DNA of 64,000 bases from Myxococcales bacterium (GTDB lineage: Bacteria > Myxococcota_A > Polyangia > Nannocystales > Nannocystaceae): the NCBI GenBank assembly GCA_020633335.1, contig JACKDU010000002.1, forward strand, positions 372,001-436,000, given 5' to 3'. Shown one piece after another: positions 9,901 to 18,313 of the stretch (the stretch's first letter is position 1; each line of letters begins with the position of its first letter). Under the pieces are notes generated by a model that saw only the letters and a list, made by a program, of their open reading frames with translations, was not told where the DNA came from and made no database searches. A program made the position numbers and the translations under genes.

Positions 9901-11562
9901 GAAGAGGAAGGCCTCGTCCGCGGCGGCGACCACCGCCTGCGTGTCCCATGAGCTCCGGCCGCTGCAGATCCAGGCCTCGACCGTGAGCTCGGTGCCGCCG
10001 CCCCACTCGCCGTCGAGGCGGACCTCGCCGGTCTTTCCGTCGAGCTCGAGGCAACGGAGGCCGACCAGGCCCTCGGCGTCGGTGACCGTGACGGCGCCGT
10101 GGAGGGCGCCCGTGCGCGCGGCGTCCGTGACATCGCGGGCGATCCCGCCCTCGGTCGACCGCCAGTTGAAGAAGGCGACCGGCCCGTCGGCGAGGACCGC
10201 CTCGTCGTAGGTGCCCGGGGCCGCCTCTTCCCGGACCTCATCCGAGCTCCCCTCGTCGAAGCCGAGGTGGGCCCGGATCTCGGCCGGCGTCAGGGCCCGG
10301 GCGTAGATCGCCAGCGGACCGATCCGCCCGGCGAAGAAGCGGCCGTAGCCATAACCGCTGCCGACGTGAACGATCGACGAGGGCACGATCTCGTTGAAGG
10401 CGCACGCGGTCTCGGAGCGGACGACGCCGTCCTCGACGATCGTCACCGTCCCCGGACGGACGATGAGCACGATGTGCCGCCAGACGCCGATCGGCGCCGG
10501 CGAGAGCACCGGCACCAGAGAGTAGCCCGCGTCGGTGTAGATCGCGTTGCGATAGCCCGGGTCATCGCTCATCTGGAGGTGGACAAACTCGCCGCCGACC
10601 GCCGAGACGATCGCCTGGCCCTCGGGACCGCCGCGGGCGCTCCAGACCCAGACCTCGACGGTCAGCTCGCCGCCCTCGCCGGCCCAGCTCCCGTCGAGGA
10701 CCACCCGGCCGCTCCCGTCGAATTCGAGGCTCTTTGTCCCCTCGATCGGCCCCGCGGCGCCGACCCGGACGCCGCCCTCGAGGGTCCCGCGGCGGCCGTG
10801 CGAGCTCTGATCAGCGATCGCCGTGCCGGCGACCTCGCCCATCGGGAAGTACGCGATCGGTTGATCGCCGAGGACCCTCGCCGCGTAGATCGTCGCGTCA
10901 ACCGTCGGCAGGCCGAGGTGCCCACGGATCGCGGCGACGCTGAGGGCCCGGTCGTAGATCGCCAGCGGACCGATCCGGCCGGCGAAGAAGCGGCCGCCCC
11001 CCCAGCCGCAGCCGATCCGGAGGAGGCTGGTCGGCCGGAGATCGGTGAAGGTCACGGCGGTCTCGGAGCGGACGACGCCGTCCTCGACGATCGTCACCAT
11101 CCCCGGGCGGACGATGAAGGCGATGTGCCGCCAGACCTCGAGGGGCAGCGGCGAGAGCACCGGGACCATGTGGTCACCGTTGTCGGCGTAGAGCGCGTTG
11201 CGATAGCCGGGGTCCTCGCTCATCTGGAGGTGGACGAGCTCGGTCGTCGTCGACGAGACAATCGCCTGGCCCTCGGATCCGCCGCGGATCCCACGGACCC
11301 AGACCTCGATCGTCAGCTCGCCCCCACCGCTCGCCCAGCTCCCCTCGAGGGCCACGTGCCCGCTGCTCCCGTCGAGCTCGAGGCTCTTGCCCCCCGGAAT
11401 CGGCCCCTCGGCGCCGAGGGTGACGCCGCCGACGATCGCCCCTCGGCGCGCGTTCGGGCTCGAGTCGACGATCGCCGCGCCGGCGACCTCGGTCATCTCA
11501 AAGAAGGCGATCGGCCGATCCGCGAGGACCTTCGGCGAATACGAGGACACATCGATTTCCAT
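3991..11562 (-). CDS. Giant LamG / beta-repeat / beta-propeller protein
   Basis: 2523 residues starting MEIDVSSYSPKV, with a GGGAG Shine-Dalgarno 6 nt upstream and no signal peptide. Three concanavalin-like LamG modules occupy about residues 15-220, 225-440 and 455-665; the first two are close duplicates sharing IVEDGVVRSETA and GRFFAGRIGPLAIY. A long beta-rich region follows. About residues 1445-1690 look like a tectonin/WD-type propeller (ALDVWAINSGGELL, GDLWVVGQDNALF). The C-terminal part repeats a unit with LQLFPDG and SGR(I/V)D. It somewhat resembles the large DUF6603-type proteins of bacteria and fungi, but I cannot confirm that. The role is unknown; carbohydrate or lipid contact is a guess. 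It is divergent from the CHAT-STAND gene. Confidence 0.88.
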   Translation of the reverse strand: MEIDVSSYSPKVLADRPIAFFEMTEVAGAAIVDSSPNARRGAIVGGVTLGAEGPIPGGKSLELDGSSGHVALEGSWASGGGELTIEVWVRGIRGGSEGQAIVSSTTTELVHLQMSEDPGYRNALYADNGDHMVPVLSPLPLEVWRHIAFIVRPGMVTIVEDGVVRSETAVTFTDLRPTSLLRIGCGWGGGRFFAGRIGPLAIYDRALSVAAIRGHLGLPTVDATIYAARVLGDQPIAYFPMGEVAGTAIADQSSHGRRGTLEGGVRVGAAGPIEGTKSLEFDGSGRVVLDGSWAGEGGELTVEVWVWSARGGPEGQAIVSAVGGEFVHLQMSDDPGYRNAIYTDAGYSLVPVLSPAPIGVWRHIVLIVRPGTVTIVEDGVVRSETACAFNEIVPSSIVHVGSGYGYGRFFAGRIGPLAIYARALTPAEIRAHLGFDEGSSDEVREEAAPGTYDEAVLADGPVAFFNWRSTEGGIARDVTDAARTGALHGAVTVTDAEGLVGLRCLELDGKTGEVRLDGEWGGGTELTVEAWICSGRSSWDTQAVVAAADEAFLFLHCNNDDEKKIRIFTTGADDEKVELPVVSTLPLDQWRHVVVAARSGSQRLYVDGVLITEESTSYGLLTPTKDLRIGAGYGGARHYQGKIGPVAIFDRQLAPENVMAHYRAATDGRGPTLYFGELCVLLLAEEGSTVFSASVDSVPITAILSALLGGVALPPEVPKVTLKNVEVSLDLSDGALKVSGDAVTFLRIEGVDLTATARLVYERGGGPNHPKKCAITLGALGPVEVVPGLSVGSVELAFAYQETEKTDEETKKKTIERSWAVGGGLSTSILGVSLALSAGYEVKDGKRKLTLFGQLGDSGRTLLDIFEVAAIKATQVILTLAKPVDADDDDDRLEVSLSVSSGVRFLDIVDVNMTLEIADEEKRRFLALTMDQASYFEIPIEVGSGLKIRISAPRIALTQKIDGDKKTYEIEAKVSLALLGLPEWVHRYACFPRKVTGELKGTKEGLILKATNILEPLDIALPNLDLGAGVVIETSKLGTTRLHLRELSAKILKKKPEGTLTVSLGLPAGVNRIFGVDENDQPRANIFRTFNPQQPLTSTIDFEIGVGTGADNKAKFILRLKNSPVTFLVIQDGVWYVDLGEFGAFEVDIPTFTSKDGGLAATGGMRVTRDFAIPLVHAKALLGLLGLGDVAARLPTKIPAMDVRLYDEEGKLAARKVVEYCASFASGVGLALPEGLLALLEPPLEAVAEFTERLPDAFKDYLSIEVPRTLSFDVVYRGETNFSINIWGDEDRPLRLFLPYWNMTPMFPLLIGVSMSRLSVGMLLGGNLVSLQTTATIDVFDPFTIAAGMVIPPNQWIPQGSAMLRQLVIEDLMMFVVTATKIPIPIPLFYEKLAFRVQGVEGIYIGAGAHFPMPQLGITEAVRMVSALLHFFKDPAARLPMIEASDVNTEIAVIAVGSALDVWAINSGGELLRRASDGSGTWSVIGTPAAPTHVSVGGDGTPWILADRIPYRREADGTWTSWAAQRFEHLDAASRDQVAAVDGEGVIFRYEPGPNAWAPVEGIAEHRVVRIATDATGAFWAIAEHRLPGAVTRGRFFWRSAEGPWNLDLNRTFDQIAIASLSHHAGVAPDGTIHVYAAGPGWQRIDDPLPQGTRAIQAAVSSEGDLWVVGQDNALFQRQGAAWHSRGKEQGALPQGLDLRFGIDDAMIRLPPYLGGSLLGKEGKLVELSAVRIISGILNTFKFGTFADLLNVVDLEYRKGQQELAFFFIRFTAQWLVSTPREFREGAAASIGVAGLDVNRYIGLLPDARDDDGIVVFLRGATEMPGVGHLESAFGLMLTPTGFVTGLRFAGTIAGFQDYEIAGRLEIDGEGPSFEIAGQAHLDQFGLRLFNAAGKIRIEAERFLLSGKLQLFPDGAPLQLVAAVSGRIDAQGVDLRGVASANAFAVGPIASSAVVLSNQGLVVDVRVFDQALAALTIGDLGDARGLDFAASFGPLATHHRLAIAKSGASGSYRVSATMGTIALLGDLAITPGAASGALTLDAFGRRVLSGTMSAGPSAFALAGRLQLFPEGSCVQLYADLNGRVDRSGITLSGQTAVNALAGPIFGSGRIEVSPTGLLMEVHALGQRVGMIQMADLGDTYRFEFAADLGGVASDHRILLSKDGRGGSYALSGGVGPFHFATAIAIGGPEMRGDVALDGFGQRLLSGQMIAEPGRLRVEGVGGFSLPGLSMVLDYAGEFGGGGLHLNAKGGASFAIGGLPFAGAEAGLKIAGAEFTVALKMWIGAIEVHGIASMRTFQGQPCFLAAWLEGPSPPFLGTGNCNRLIIYPDGGVRLDWHWMTWGEDGWPADLRPDGGPIAFAAGDEEAPEDLNAGIEALPTDAAIASLLRGAAAGEDAEARAKESLQALRGLGYQPLTIVRGGDGGATEIRLPLAAGPADAGIAAEIQGALATEGPLAFGADLGDEAASRPRPRGLVLRSGGAEGPLAELELEGEGGAIQARFDADRPGAFREALGAALARSSSAE

Positions 11563-11890
11563 CGTCCCACTCCCAGCGACTCAGCGTGATGATCGAGCGC
11601 AGACGAGCGCCCCGATACACGCCGGCCGGGCCACGCTACCACGTCGAAATCGCGGCTCCGCGGGATCAAGAGCGCCCGCCGCACTCGCGCGAAGTCGCCT
11701 GCTCCGCACGAGAACGGCGTCTGCGGGCGTTCATGACGATCACCGAGAGCGACGTGCGTTCCCGCGACCGAGAGGACATGAACTTTAAGACATACTAAAA
11801 AGTGCAGGCACGGAGCGCGTCCGCGCGTCCGCGCGACCGCGCGACCCGCACGCTAGGTGATCCGCGTGCCGCGCGGCTACGATTGCGATC
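11563..11890. other. 328-nt divergent intergenic region with an AT-rich patch
   Basis: This separates the LamG giant from the CHAT-STAND gene. On the minus strand, GTGTATCGG at about 11612-11619 could be a -10 box for the giant, leaving a leader of about 45 nt that carries its Shine-Dalgarno. About 11777-11803 is an AT-rich island (ACTTTAAGACATACTAAAAA), very unusual for this genome and possibly a promoter or binding site. The short reading frame across 11586-11798 has no family features and no start signal. Confidence 0.5.
11878..11883 (+). promoter_or_regulatory. -10-like hexamer TACGAT, leaderless type
   Basis: GGCTACGAT, then 7 nt, then the ATG at 11891. No Shine-Dalgarno is present, so a leaderless message is likely. 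Confidence 0.55.
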
Positions 11891-14800
11891 ATGGAGCCCC
11901 TCCACCTCCTCATCGAGCTCGTGCGCGCCGAGGACGCGGCCACGCAGCACGGCGCGAGGCCGGGTGACGAGCAGCTCTACCTGATGCGGGATCCCGACGA
12001 CACCGGCCGCTACGCGGAGGGCTCCTTCCGGTGGACGCGGGCGGTCCAGGCCGACCTCGCGGCGCTCGCCGATCTCCGGGACTTCGAGGAGGCGGCGCTC
12101 CGCCTCGCCGCCCTCGTCGGGCGCTTCCTCGAGGACACGCCGTGGGCTCGCTACGCACCGCTCGTCGACGCGGCGATCGACGAGGGGCGCGGCGCGGTGA
12201 TCACGATCCGCTCGGCAGCCGCCGAGCTCTACGCCCTGCCCTGGGAGTGGCTGCCCCTCGCGCAGGGCCCCGCCACCCGCGTGCCAGGGTGCGTCGTCCG
12301 CTACGACTGGCCCGACGATGAGCTCCGCGCGGATCGCCTCGTCGCTCCGGGCGAGGACGACCCCCTCGCGCGGACCGAGCCCCAGACCGCCGGGCGGATC
12401 GTCGTCGCCTGGTCCGCGAGGGCCGGCGCGGTGCCGGCGGCCGAGCACCTCCGGGCGATCAGCAGCGCCGCGAGCGAGGGTCGCCTCGACTTCGAATGGG
12501 ACACCGACGTGATCGACCATGTCACCCGCGCGCGCCTCAAGGCCGCGCTGGACGCGAGTGACGACGTCGCCGTCCTCCACCTCCTCTGCCACGGCGTCCC
12601 GCTCCCGGGCGACGACGGCTTCGGGCTCGGGCTCGCCGACGACGAGGGCGGCCTCGACGTCGTCGCGCCGCGCGAGCTCGCGGAGCTCCTCCGCCCCCAC
12701 GCCGCGACCCTCCGCCTGGTCGTCGTCCAGGCCTGCCAGAGCGGCAACACGGGCGGTCTCGAGTCCCACGCGGGGAGCGTCGCCCAGGCGATCCACCGCG
12801 CCGGGATCCCGGTGGTCCTCGCCTCCCGCTATCCCCTCTCCGTCGCCGGGTCGGTCCGGATCACCGAGCGCTTCTACCGCTCGCTCCTCGTCGATCTCCG
12901 CTCGACCGAGGCGGCGACCCTGGCGGCGCGCCAGGACGAGGTGGCGATCCCGGGGAGCTTCGACTGGGCGGCGCTCCAGCTCTACGCCGATCCCGAGGTC
13001 GGCCTCGAGAGCCGGCCGATCGCCTTCCGCCCCTTCCGCGGCCTCCTGCCCTTTGAGTCACGTCACGCCCGCTTCTTCTTCGGCCGCGACGATGACGTCG
13101 CGGCCCTCGTCGATCGCCTGGGCGCGCGCCTCCGCGAGGGCGGGCCCCGCCTCCTCCTGGTCGCCGGCGCGTCGGGCTCGGGCAAGTCGTCGCTGGTCCA
13201 CGCCGGGCTCCTGCCGGCGCTCGCCAACTCCGCGCTCCCCGAGCTCCCGCACGACCCCGCGACCGACCTCGTCCTCTTCCGGCCGGGCGAGCGCCCCGAC
13301 GATCCGCTCTCGCTCCTCCGCGAGCGCCTCGCCCGGGCCGCCGAAGCCGGCTCCGATCGCGCCGTCGTCGTCGTCATCGATCAGCTCGAGGAGCTCTTCA
13401 CCGAGGTCGACGAGCCCGCGCGTACCAGCCTGACACGGGCGCTCTGGGGGCTCGCCACCGAGGGCCACGATGTCGTCGTGGCGACCGTGCGGATCGAGTT
13501 CATCGGCCGCTTCGGCGAGGTGCCGATGGACGACGAGGGCCGCAAGTTCGACGCCGTCGCTCTCGACGAGCGCTTCCGCTACTTCGTCCGCCAGCTCGCG
13601 CCCGAGCAGGTCGACGCGATCATCCACGGCCCAGCCCGGGCGGTCGGCCTCCGCTTTGAAGACGGTCTCGTCGCCCGCCTCCGCGCCGACGTCGGCCGCG
13701 AGCCCGGGGCGCTCCCTCTCCTCAGCTACACCCTCGATCTCCTCTGGCAGCACCGCCGCGGCCGCTGGCTCAAGGACCAGACCTACGACGCGCTCGGCCG
13801 CCTGGTCGGGGCGCTGACGACGACCGCCGACGACCTCTACGCGTCGCTCGGCGCTCCCGCCCGCCAGGCGCAGGCCGAGCGCCTCCTGGTCCAGCTGGTC
13901 CACATGGCCGAGGACCCGGCGATGGCGACACGGCGTCGCGGTCACCTCGATCGCCTGCGACCGGCCGCCGCCGCCGAGGGGGCCCACTTCGACGCGGCCG
14001 TCGACGCCCTGGTCGACGCCCGACTCCTGGTCCGCGGCTGCTCGAGCGACGAGCGCCGCGGCCTCGACCGGGCCTGGATCGAGATCGCCCACGAGGCGCT
14101 GATCCGCGGTTGGACCCGCCTCCAGACCTGGCTCCGCGAGTCCCGCGAGTGGCTCGACTACACCGATGATCTCCGGGCCTACGCCGAGGCCTGGTCGCCC
14201 CACCAGGGCGGGACGCGGGAGACCGACTACCTCCTCACCGGCACCCGCCTCGCCTACGCGGCGGAGATGTGGTCGCGCCACGGCGCCCGCCTCGGCGCCG
14301 GCGACCAGCGCCTCCTCGGCGCCTTCGTCGAGCGCTGCACCGAGCGCGAGCGGGCCCGCCTCCGCGGCCGACGGGCGATCATCGGCGCGGTCTTCACGGC
14401 GATCTCGATCGCCGCGGTGATCGCGATCGTCCAGGCGATCGCGGCCGGGCGCGCGCGCGATGACGCTGAGGACAAGGCCCGGGTCGCGCGCGAGCAGACC
14501 GCGGTCGCCGAGGCGCAGACCGAGATCGCCGAGACCAAGACCGCGGAGGCCCTCGCCGAGGCGCGACGGGCCCGCAACGCGACCCGGCTCTCGGCCGCGC
14601 GCTCGCTCCTCACCCGCGATCCGACCGCCGCCGCCCTCATCCTCGCCGAGGTCGAGGCCGCTGAGCCGGTCCCGGGGCTCGAGGCGATCATTCGCTCCCT
14701 CACCGCCGACACGCAGGTGGCCGAGCGCGTCCTCGACTCCGGGGACGACATCTACTACCCGGAGAGCAGCGGCGACGGCCGGGTGATCGCCGTCCTCTAC

Positions 14801-16951
14801 GGTGACGGCGTCGTCCGCCTCAGGGACGCGAACACCGGCGCACCGATGGCCGGGCCGCTGGCGCTCCGCGGCCCGGACGCGACCGGCCGCCTCACCCCCA
14901 CCCCGCGCTACCTCCAGATCGTCGCCCTCTCCCCCGACGGAGCGGTCATCGCCACCGGGACCTGGGATGGCGACGTTCGGCTCTGGAGCGCCGCGGACGG
15001 CTCGCCGCTGGGCCCACCGCTCAAGCACGAGAGCGCGATCAAGGGCATCCTCTTCTCCCATGACGGGCGCACTCTCCTGACCTCGTCATGGAGTCGGAAG
15101 GCGCGCCTCTGGGACGCCCGCAGCGGCGCCTCCCTGGGTGAGCCGATGCCCGGCGAGGAGGCGTTCTTCTCCGCCGACGGCGCCGCGGTGATCACCACCT
15201 TCGCCGACGGCGTCCTCCGCTGGAGCGCGCACGACGGCGCGCCGCTCCCCCTCGAACGCGGCCGCAGCCAGACCCGCGAGGACGACGACCTGGTGGTCGT
15301 CCAAAGCTCCTTTGGGGGCAGCGGCGTCGCCCGGCGCTGGAACGCGACGACGGGTCGCTCGCTCGGGCCGCCGCTCGACCACGAGGGAGTGAAGCGCGCG
15401 TCGCTCGAGCGCGAGCAGGGCGTCATCATCACCGTCTCGAACTCGGAGGTCCGCCTCTGGCGCGCCCAGACCGGCGAGGCGATCGGCCCGCCGATCACCT
15501 ACGACGAGGTCCGCGACGAGGTGATCTACGGCCTCCGCACCGCCGCGCTCTCGCGCGACGGCGAGCTCGTCTTGACGCTCGATGGCTTCGACAACATCCG
15601 CCTCTGGGAGGCGCGCTCGGGGGCCCCCTTCGGCCTGCCGATGCGCCACGAGAACGTCGAGCTCGCCGAGTTCTCGAGCGACGGCGCGTCGATCATCACG
15701 GCCGCCGTGGACGGCTCGATCCGCCGCTGGCCAGTGGGCCTCCGTCGTGGCCGCGTGATGACCCACGACGCCCTCCTCGCCCCGCGAGAGGAGCGCGAGT
15801 TCCGGCGGATCGTCGAGGACGCGCGCCTCGCCGGCGACGGGAGCAGACTCGTCACCGCGTCCTGGGACGGCAGCGCCCAGCTCTGGAGCGCGAGCACTGG
15901 CGAGCCGATCGGCGAGCCGATGCTCCATGAGAGCTCCGTCTCGAGCGCGGCGTTGTCCCCGGACGGCAGCCGCGTCCTCACGGCGAGCGGGGACCGCAGC
16001 GCCCGCCTCTGGGACGCGCGCTCGGGCGCGCCGATCGGCGAGCCGATGCTCCATGAGAGCTCCGTCTCGAGCGCCGAATTCTCCGCGGACGGCGCGATGC
16101 TTGCGACCGCGTCAGAGGATGGGTGCGCGCGGATCTGGAGCGGCACCACCGGCGCAGCGATCGGCGAACCGCTCCTCCACCCCGGACAGGTCCGCTCAGC
16201 CAGCTTCTCGCCGGACGGCCGCTCGCTCGTCACCGTCGCTACCGACATGAACGCCCGCGTGTGGAGCCTCGACGCTGGCGCGCTCCGCTTCCCCCCGATC
16301 ACCCACGAGGACAAGCGCGTGACCGTGGCCCGCTTCTCCCCCGACGGGAAGGTGATCGCCACCGGCTCCGTCGAGTCCACGGCGCGCCTCTGGGACGCCG
16401 CCACGGGGGCGGCGATCGGCGACCCGATGACGCACGAGGATCAGGTCCTCGACGTGCGCTTCTCCCCGCGCGGGGACCTCCTGGCCACCGGATCCATCGA
16501 CGGGACCGCGCGGCTCTGGGACGCGCGCTCGGGCGCGCCGCTTGGCGAGCCGATCACCACCGACGGGCTCGGCCACAACGTCGCCTTCTCGCCAGACGCG
16601 CGGACGCTCCTCACCTCCGGAATCGGCGACACCGCACAGCTCTGGGACGTGCGCACGCGCGAGCAGATCGGGCGCACGCTCACCCATGACGCGGGGATCG
16701 AGAGCGCCCGCTTCTCCCCCGATGGGCGGCTGGTCCTGACGGCCTCGAGCGACGGCAGCGCCCGCCTCTGGGACGCCGCCACCGGCGAGTCCCTGATGGA
16801 GGCGATGTGGCTCCGCTACCTCCGCGCCAACGTCCGCGGCTGCCTCCCCCGCGACGCCCGGGTCGAGCACCTCGGCGTGACGAGCGAGCAGGCCGCCGCC
16901 GACTTCGCGGCGTGCGAGGCCCGCCAGACCGACGCCGGCGCGCCGCCCTGA
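11891..16951 (+). CDS. CHAT protease - STAND NTPase - WD40 protein
   Basis: 1686 residues. Residues about 90-360 form a CHAT caspase-like protease with His234 in LHLLCHG and Cys282 in VQACQSG. Residues about 390-800 are a STAND (nSTAND1-type) NTPase: FFFGRDDDV, Walker A GASGSGKS (426-433, Lys432) and Walker B VVVVIDQLEEL (492-502). A transmembrane helix spans about 831-853, followed by a charged coiled coil, then about a dozen WD40 repeats from about 950 to the C terminus. Such proteins are thought to use the WD40 part as sensor, ATP-driven assembly as switch, and the protease as effector, often in programmed death or defence. The membrane helix between switch and sensor would place sensor and effector on opposite faces or tether both. 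The target is unknown. Confidence 0.93.
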   Translation: MEPLHLLIELVRAEDAATQHGARPGDEQLYLMRDPDDTGRYAEGSFRWTRAVQADLAALADLRDFEEAALRLAALVGRFLEDTPWARYAPLVDAAIDEGRGAVITIRSAAAELYALPWEWLPLAQGPATRVPGCVVRYDWPDDELRADRLVAPGEDDPLARTEPQTAGRIVVAWSARAGAVPAAEHLRAISSAASEGRLDFEWDTDVIDHVTRARLKAALDASDDVAVLHLLCHGVPLPGDDGFGLGLADDEGGLDVVAPRELAELLRPHAATLRLVVVQACQSGNTGGLESHAGSVAQAIHRAGIPVVLASRYPLSVAGSVRITERFYRSLLVDLRSTEAATLAARQDEVAIPGSFDWAALQLYADPEVGLESRPIAFRPFRGLLPFESRHARFFFGRDDDVAALVDRLGARLREGGPRLLLVAGASGSGKSSLVHAGLLPALANSALPELPHDPATDLVLFRPGERPDDPLSLLRERLARAAEAGSDRAVVVVIDQLEELFTEVDEPARTSLTRALWGLATEGHDVVVATVRIEFIGRFGEVPMDDEGRKFDAVALDERFRYFVRQLAPEQVDAIIHGPARAVGLRFEDGLVARLRADVGREPGALPLLSYTLDLLWQHRRGRWLKDQTYDALGRLVGALTTTADDLYASLGAPARQAQAERLLVQLVHMAEDPAMATRRRGHLDRLRPAAAAEGAHFDAAVDALVDARLLVRGCSSDERRGLDRAWIEIAHEALIRGWTRLQTWLRESREWLDYTDDLRAYAEAWSPHQGGTRETDYLLTGTRLAYAAEMWSRHGARLGAGDQRLLGAFVERCTERERARLRGRRAIIGAVFTAISIAAVIAIVQAIAAGRARDDAEDKARVAREQTAVAEAQTEIAETKTAEALAEARRARNATRLSAARSLLTRDPTAAALILAEVEAAEPVPGLEAIIRSLTADTQVAERVLDSGDDIYYPESSGDGRVIAVLYGDGVVRLRDANTGAPMAGPLALRGPDATGRLTPTPRYLQIVALSPDGAVIATGTWDGDVRLWSAADGSPLGPPLKHESAIKGILFSHDGRTLLTSSWSRKARLWDARSGASLGEPMPGEEAFFSADGAAVITTFADGVLRWSAHDGAPLPLERGRSQTREDDDLVVVQSSFGGSGVARRWNATTGRSLGPPLDHEGVKRASLEREQGVIITVSNSEVRLWRAQTGEAIGPPITYDEVRDEVIYGLRTAALSRDGELVLTLDGFDNIRLWEARSGAPFGLPMRHENVELAEFSSDGASIITAAVDGSIRRWPVGLRRGRVMTHDALLAPREEREFRRIVEDARLAGDGSRLVTASWDGSAQLWSASTGEPIGEPMLHESSVSSAALSPDGSRVLTASGDRSARLWDARSGAPIGEPMLHESSVSSAEFSADGAMLATASEDGCARIWSGTTGAAIGEPLLHPGQVRSASFSPDGRSLVTVATDMNARVWSLDAGALRFPPITHEDKRVTVARFSPDGKVIATGSVESTARLWDAATGAAIGDPMTHEDQVLDVRFSPRGDLLATGSIDGTARLWDARSGAPLGEPITTDGLGHNVAFSPDARTLLTSGIGDTAQLWDVRTREQIGRTLTHDAGIESARFSPDGRLVLTASSDGSARLWDAATGESLMEAMWLRYLRANVRGCLPRDARVEHLGVTSEQAAADFAACEARQTDAGAPP

Positions 16952-16955
16952 TCGC

Positions 16956-18227
16956 CTAGCGACCCGCGCACTCGACTTCGTGCGCGGCGCAGCGGAAGCG
17001 GACGTGGAGGTGGATGTCATGCCCGGGCGAGTGGCGGATGAGCCCGCGCGGCGCCTTCGATCCCCGCGGGAACTGGATCACCCGCCGCAGCTCGCTCCGC
17101 GAGATCCCGGCCTCCTTCGCCGCCTTGTAGAGCCGCTTCTGGATCGCGTAGTCGAGGAAGATCCTCGTGATCTCGCCGCTCGCCTCAAACGACCGCACCA
17201 GCTCCCAAACCGCCATCCAGTCGACCCGCCGCGGGAGCGGATCGAGGTCCTGCCGGAGCTCGGCGCGGAGCGGCAGGCGGATGTCGAGATCGCGGCCGTT
17301 CTGATGCGAGAGGTGGCCGCCGATCTTGCGACCGCGCTGCCGGCTCATCGCCCCGAGGGTCAGCCGCCCCTCGTAGCCGGTCGCCTCGCGCCAGGCGTGG
17401 AGCGCCGTCACCGTCGCCCGGACCGCGCTCGTCGTCCCCCAGGCCGAGGCGGGGTAGCGGAGCTCGTAGTCCTCGCCCTCGGGGATCTGGACGCCGTTGA
17501 TCAGGCGCCCGGCGTGCGGGCGACCGCTCGCGAAGGCTCCCGGGCGGATCGTCCCCGCCAACCCGGGCGGCGGCGTGTCGCCGGTGATCGCCGCGTAGAG
17601 CGGCGGATCGATCCAGACCTCGAGCTCGACGCCCGGCCGCAGGCGCCGACCGACGCGCTTCGCGTTGGCGACCCGGAGGTCGCTGGCGTCGACGCCGTAG
17701 GCCCGACCGATCGAGCTCCAGCTCTCGCCCTCGATCACCAGGTGGCGCCGGAGCTCGCGCGGCGGCGGCGTCCGCCGGGCGAGGATCCGCAGGCGCTGCC
17801 CGGGGCGGATCTTCGCCCGCGCCCCGAGCCCGTTCCAGGCCCGGATCTTCCCGGGATCGACGCGGTAGCGGAGCGCGAGCGCGGCGATGTCCTCGGCCGG
17901 CACGACCTCATGCATCACCCAGGTCTTGCCCTCCTCGCTCTCGTCGTCGCCCGCGTCCTCGTCCTCGTCCTCGTCCTCCGCGTCCGTCGACCCGTCGACC
18001 CCGTCGAGCACGCCGTCCTCTCCCGGCTCCTCGCCCTCGCTCTCGCCGCCCTCCTCGGCCTCGTCGCGCTCGGCTTCCGCCACGCTCGGGGGCGCGCCCT
18101 CCTCCGCGATCGCGCGCCGCCAGGCGCTCACGAGCTCCGCGTCGGGATCGACGAGCCCCGTGAGGACCAGGCCCAGGGCGATGAGGAGGCGGAGGAACAC
18201 GAGCGCCCTGGGACGATAGCGCAGCAT
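16956..18227 (-). CDS. LysM-containing penicillin-insensitive murein endopeptidase (MepA/M74 family)
   Basis: 423 residues. An N-terminal hydrophobic signal or anchor is followed by a very acidic linker (Glu/Asp-rich, about 55-100), two LysM-like modules (about 105-150 and 160-205) that bind peptidoglycan, and a C-terminal MepA catalytic domain. The zinc-site motifs GGHLSHQNGRDLDIRLP and HSPGHDIHLHVRF are intact. It probably cleaves D-Ala-meso-DAP crosslinks in the periplasm. A TATCGT hexamer lies inside the first codons (18213-18218), so translation may really start at the GTG at 18200 (MFLRLLIALGL). It ends 4 nt from the CHAT-STAND stop, converging with it. Confidence 0.92.
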   Translation of the reverse strand: MLRYRPRALVFLRLLIALGLVLTGLVDPDAELVSAWRRAIAEEGAPPSVAEAERDEAEEGGESEGEEPGEDGVLDGVDGSTDAEDEDEDEDAGDDESEEGKTWVMHEVVPAEDIAALALRYRVDPGKIRAWNGLGARAKIRPGQRLRILARRTPPPRELRRHLVIEGESWSSIGRAYGVDASDLRVANAKRVGRRLRPGVELEVWIDPPLYAAITGDTPPPGLAGTIRPGAFASGRPHAGRLINGVQIPEGEDYELRYPASAWGTTSAVRATVTALHAWREATGYEGRLTLGAMSRQRGRKIGGHLSHQNGRDLDIRLPLRAELRQDLDPLPRRVDWMAVWELVRSFEASGEITRIFLDYAIQKRLYKAAKEAGISRSELRRVIQFPRGSKAPRGLIRHSPGHDIHLHVRFRCAAHEVECAGR

Positions 18228-18313
18228 CGCCCCCGCGATCGAACGCGCGCATCAAACGATCGCGCCGGCCCGCGGGCCCGCAGACCTCCTCGTAGCGCTC
18301 GCCCCCCCGCGCC

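Noticed and set aside
5098..9951. A 1617-residue open frame antisense to the LamG giant
   Set aside because: Its composition (Asp/Arg/Glu/Ala-rich, almost no motifs) is that of a third frame of high-GC coding DNA. The opposite strand has clear domain structure.
11586..11798. A 70-residue frame in the CHAT/LamG intergenic region
   Set aside because: No start signal, no family features, and Arg-rich composition typical of chance frames.
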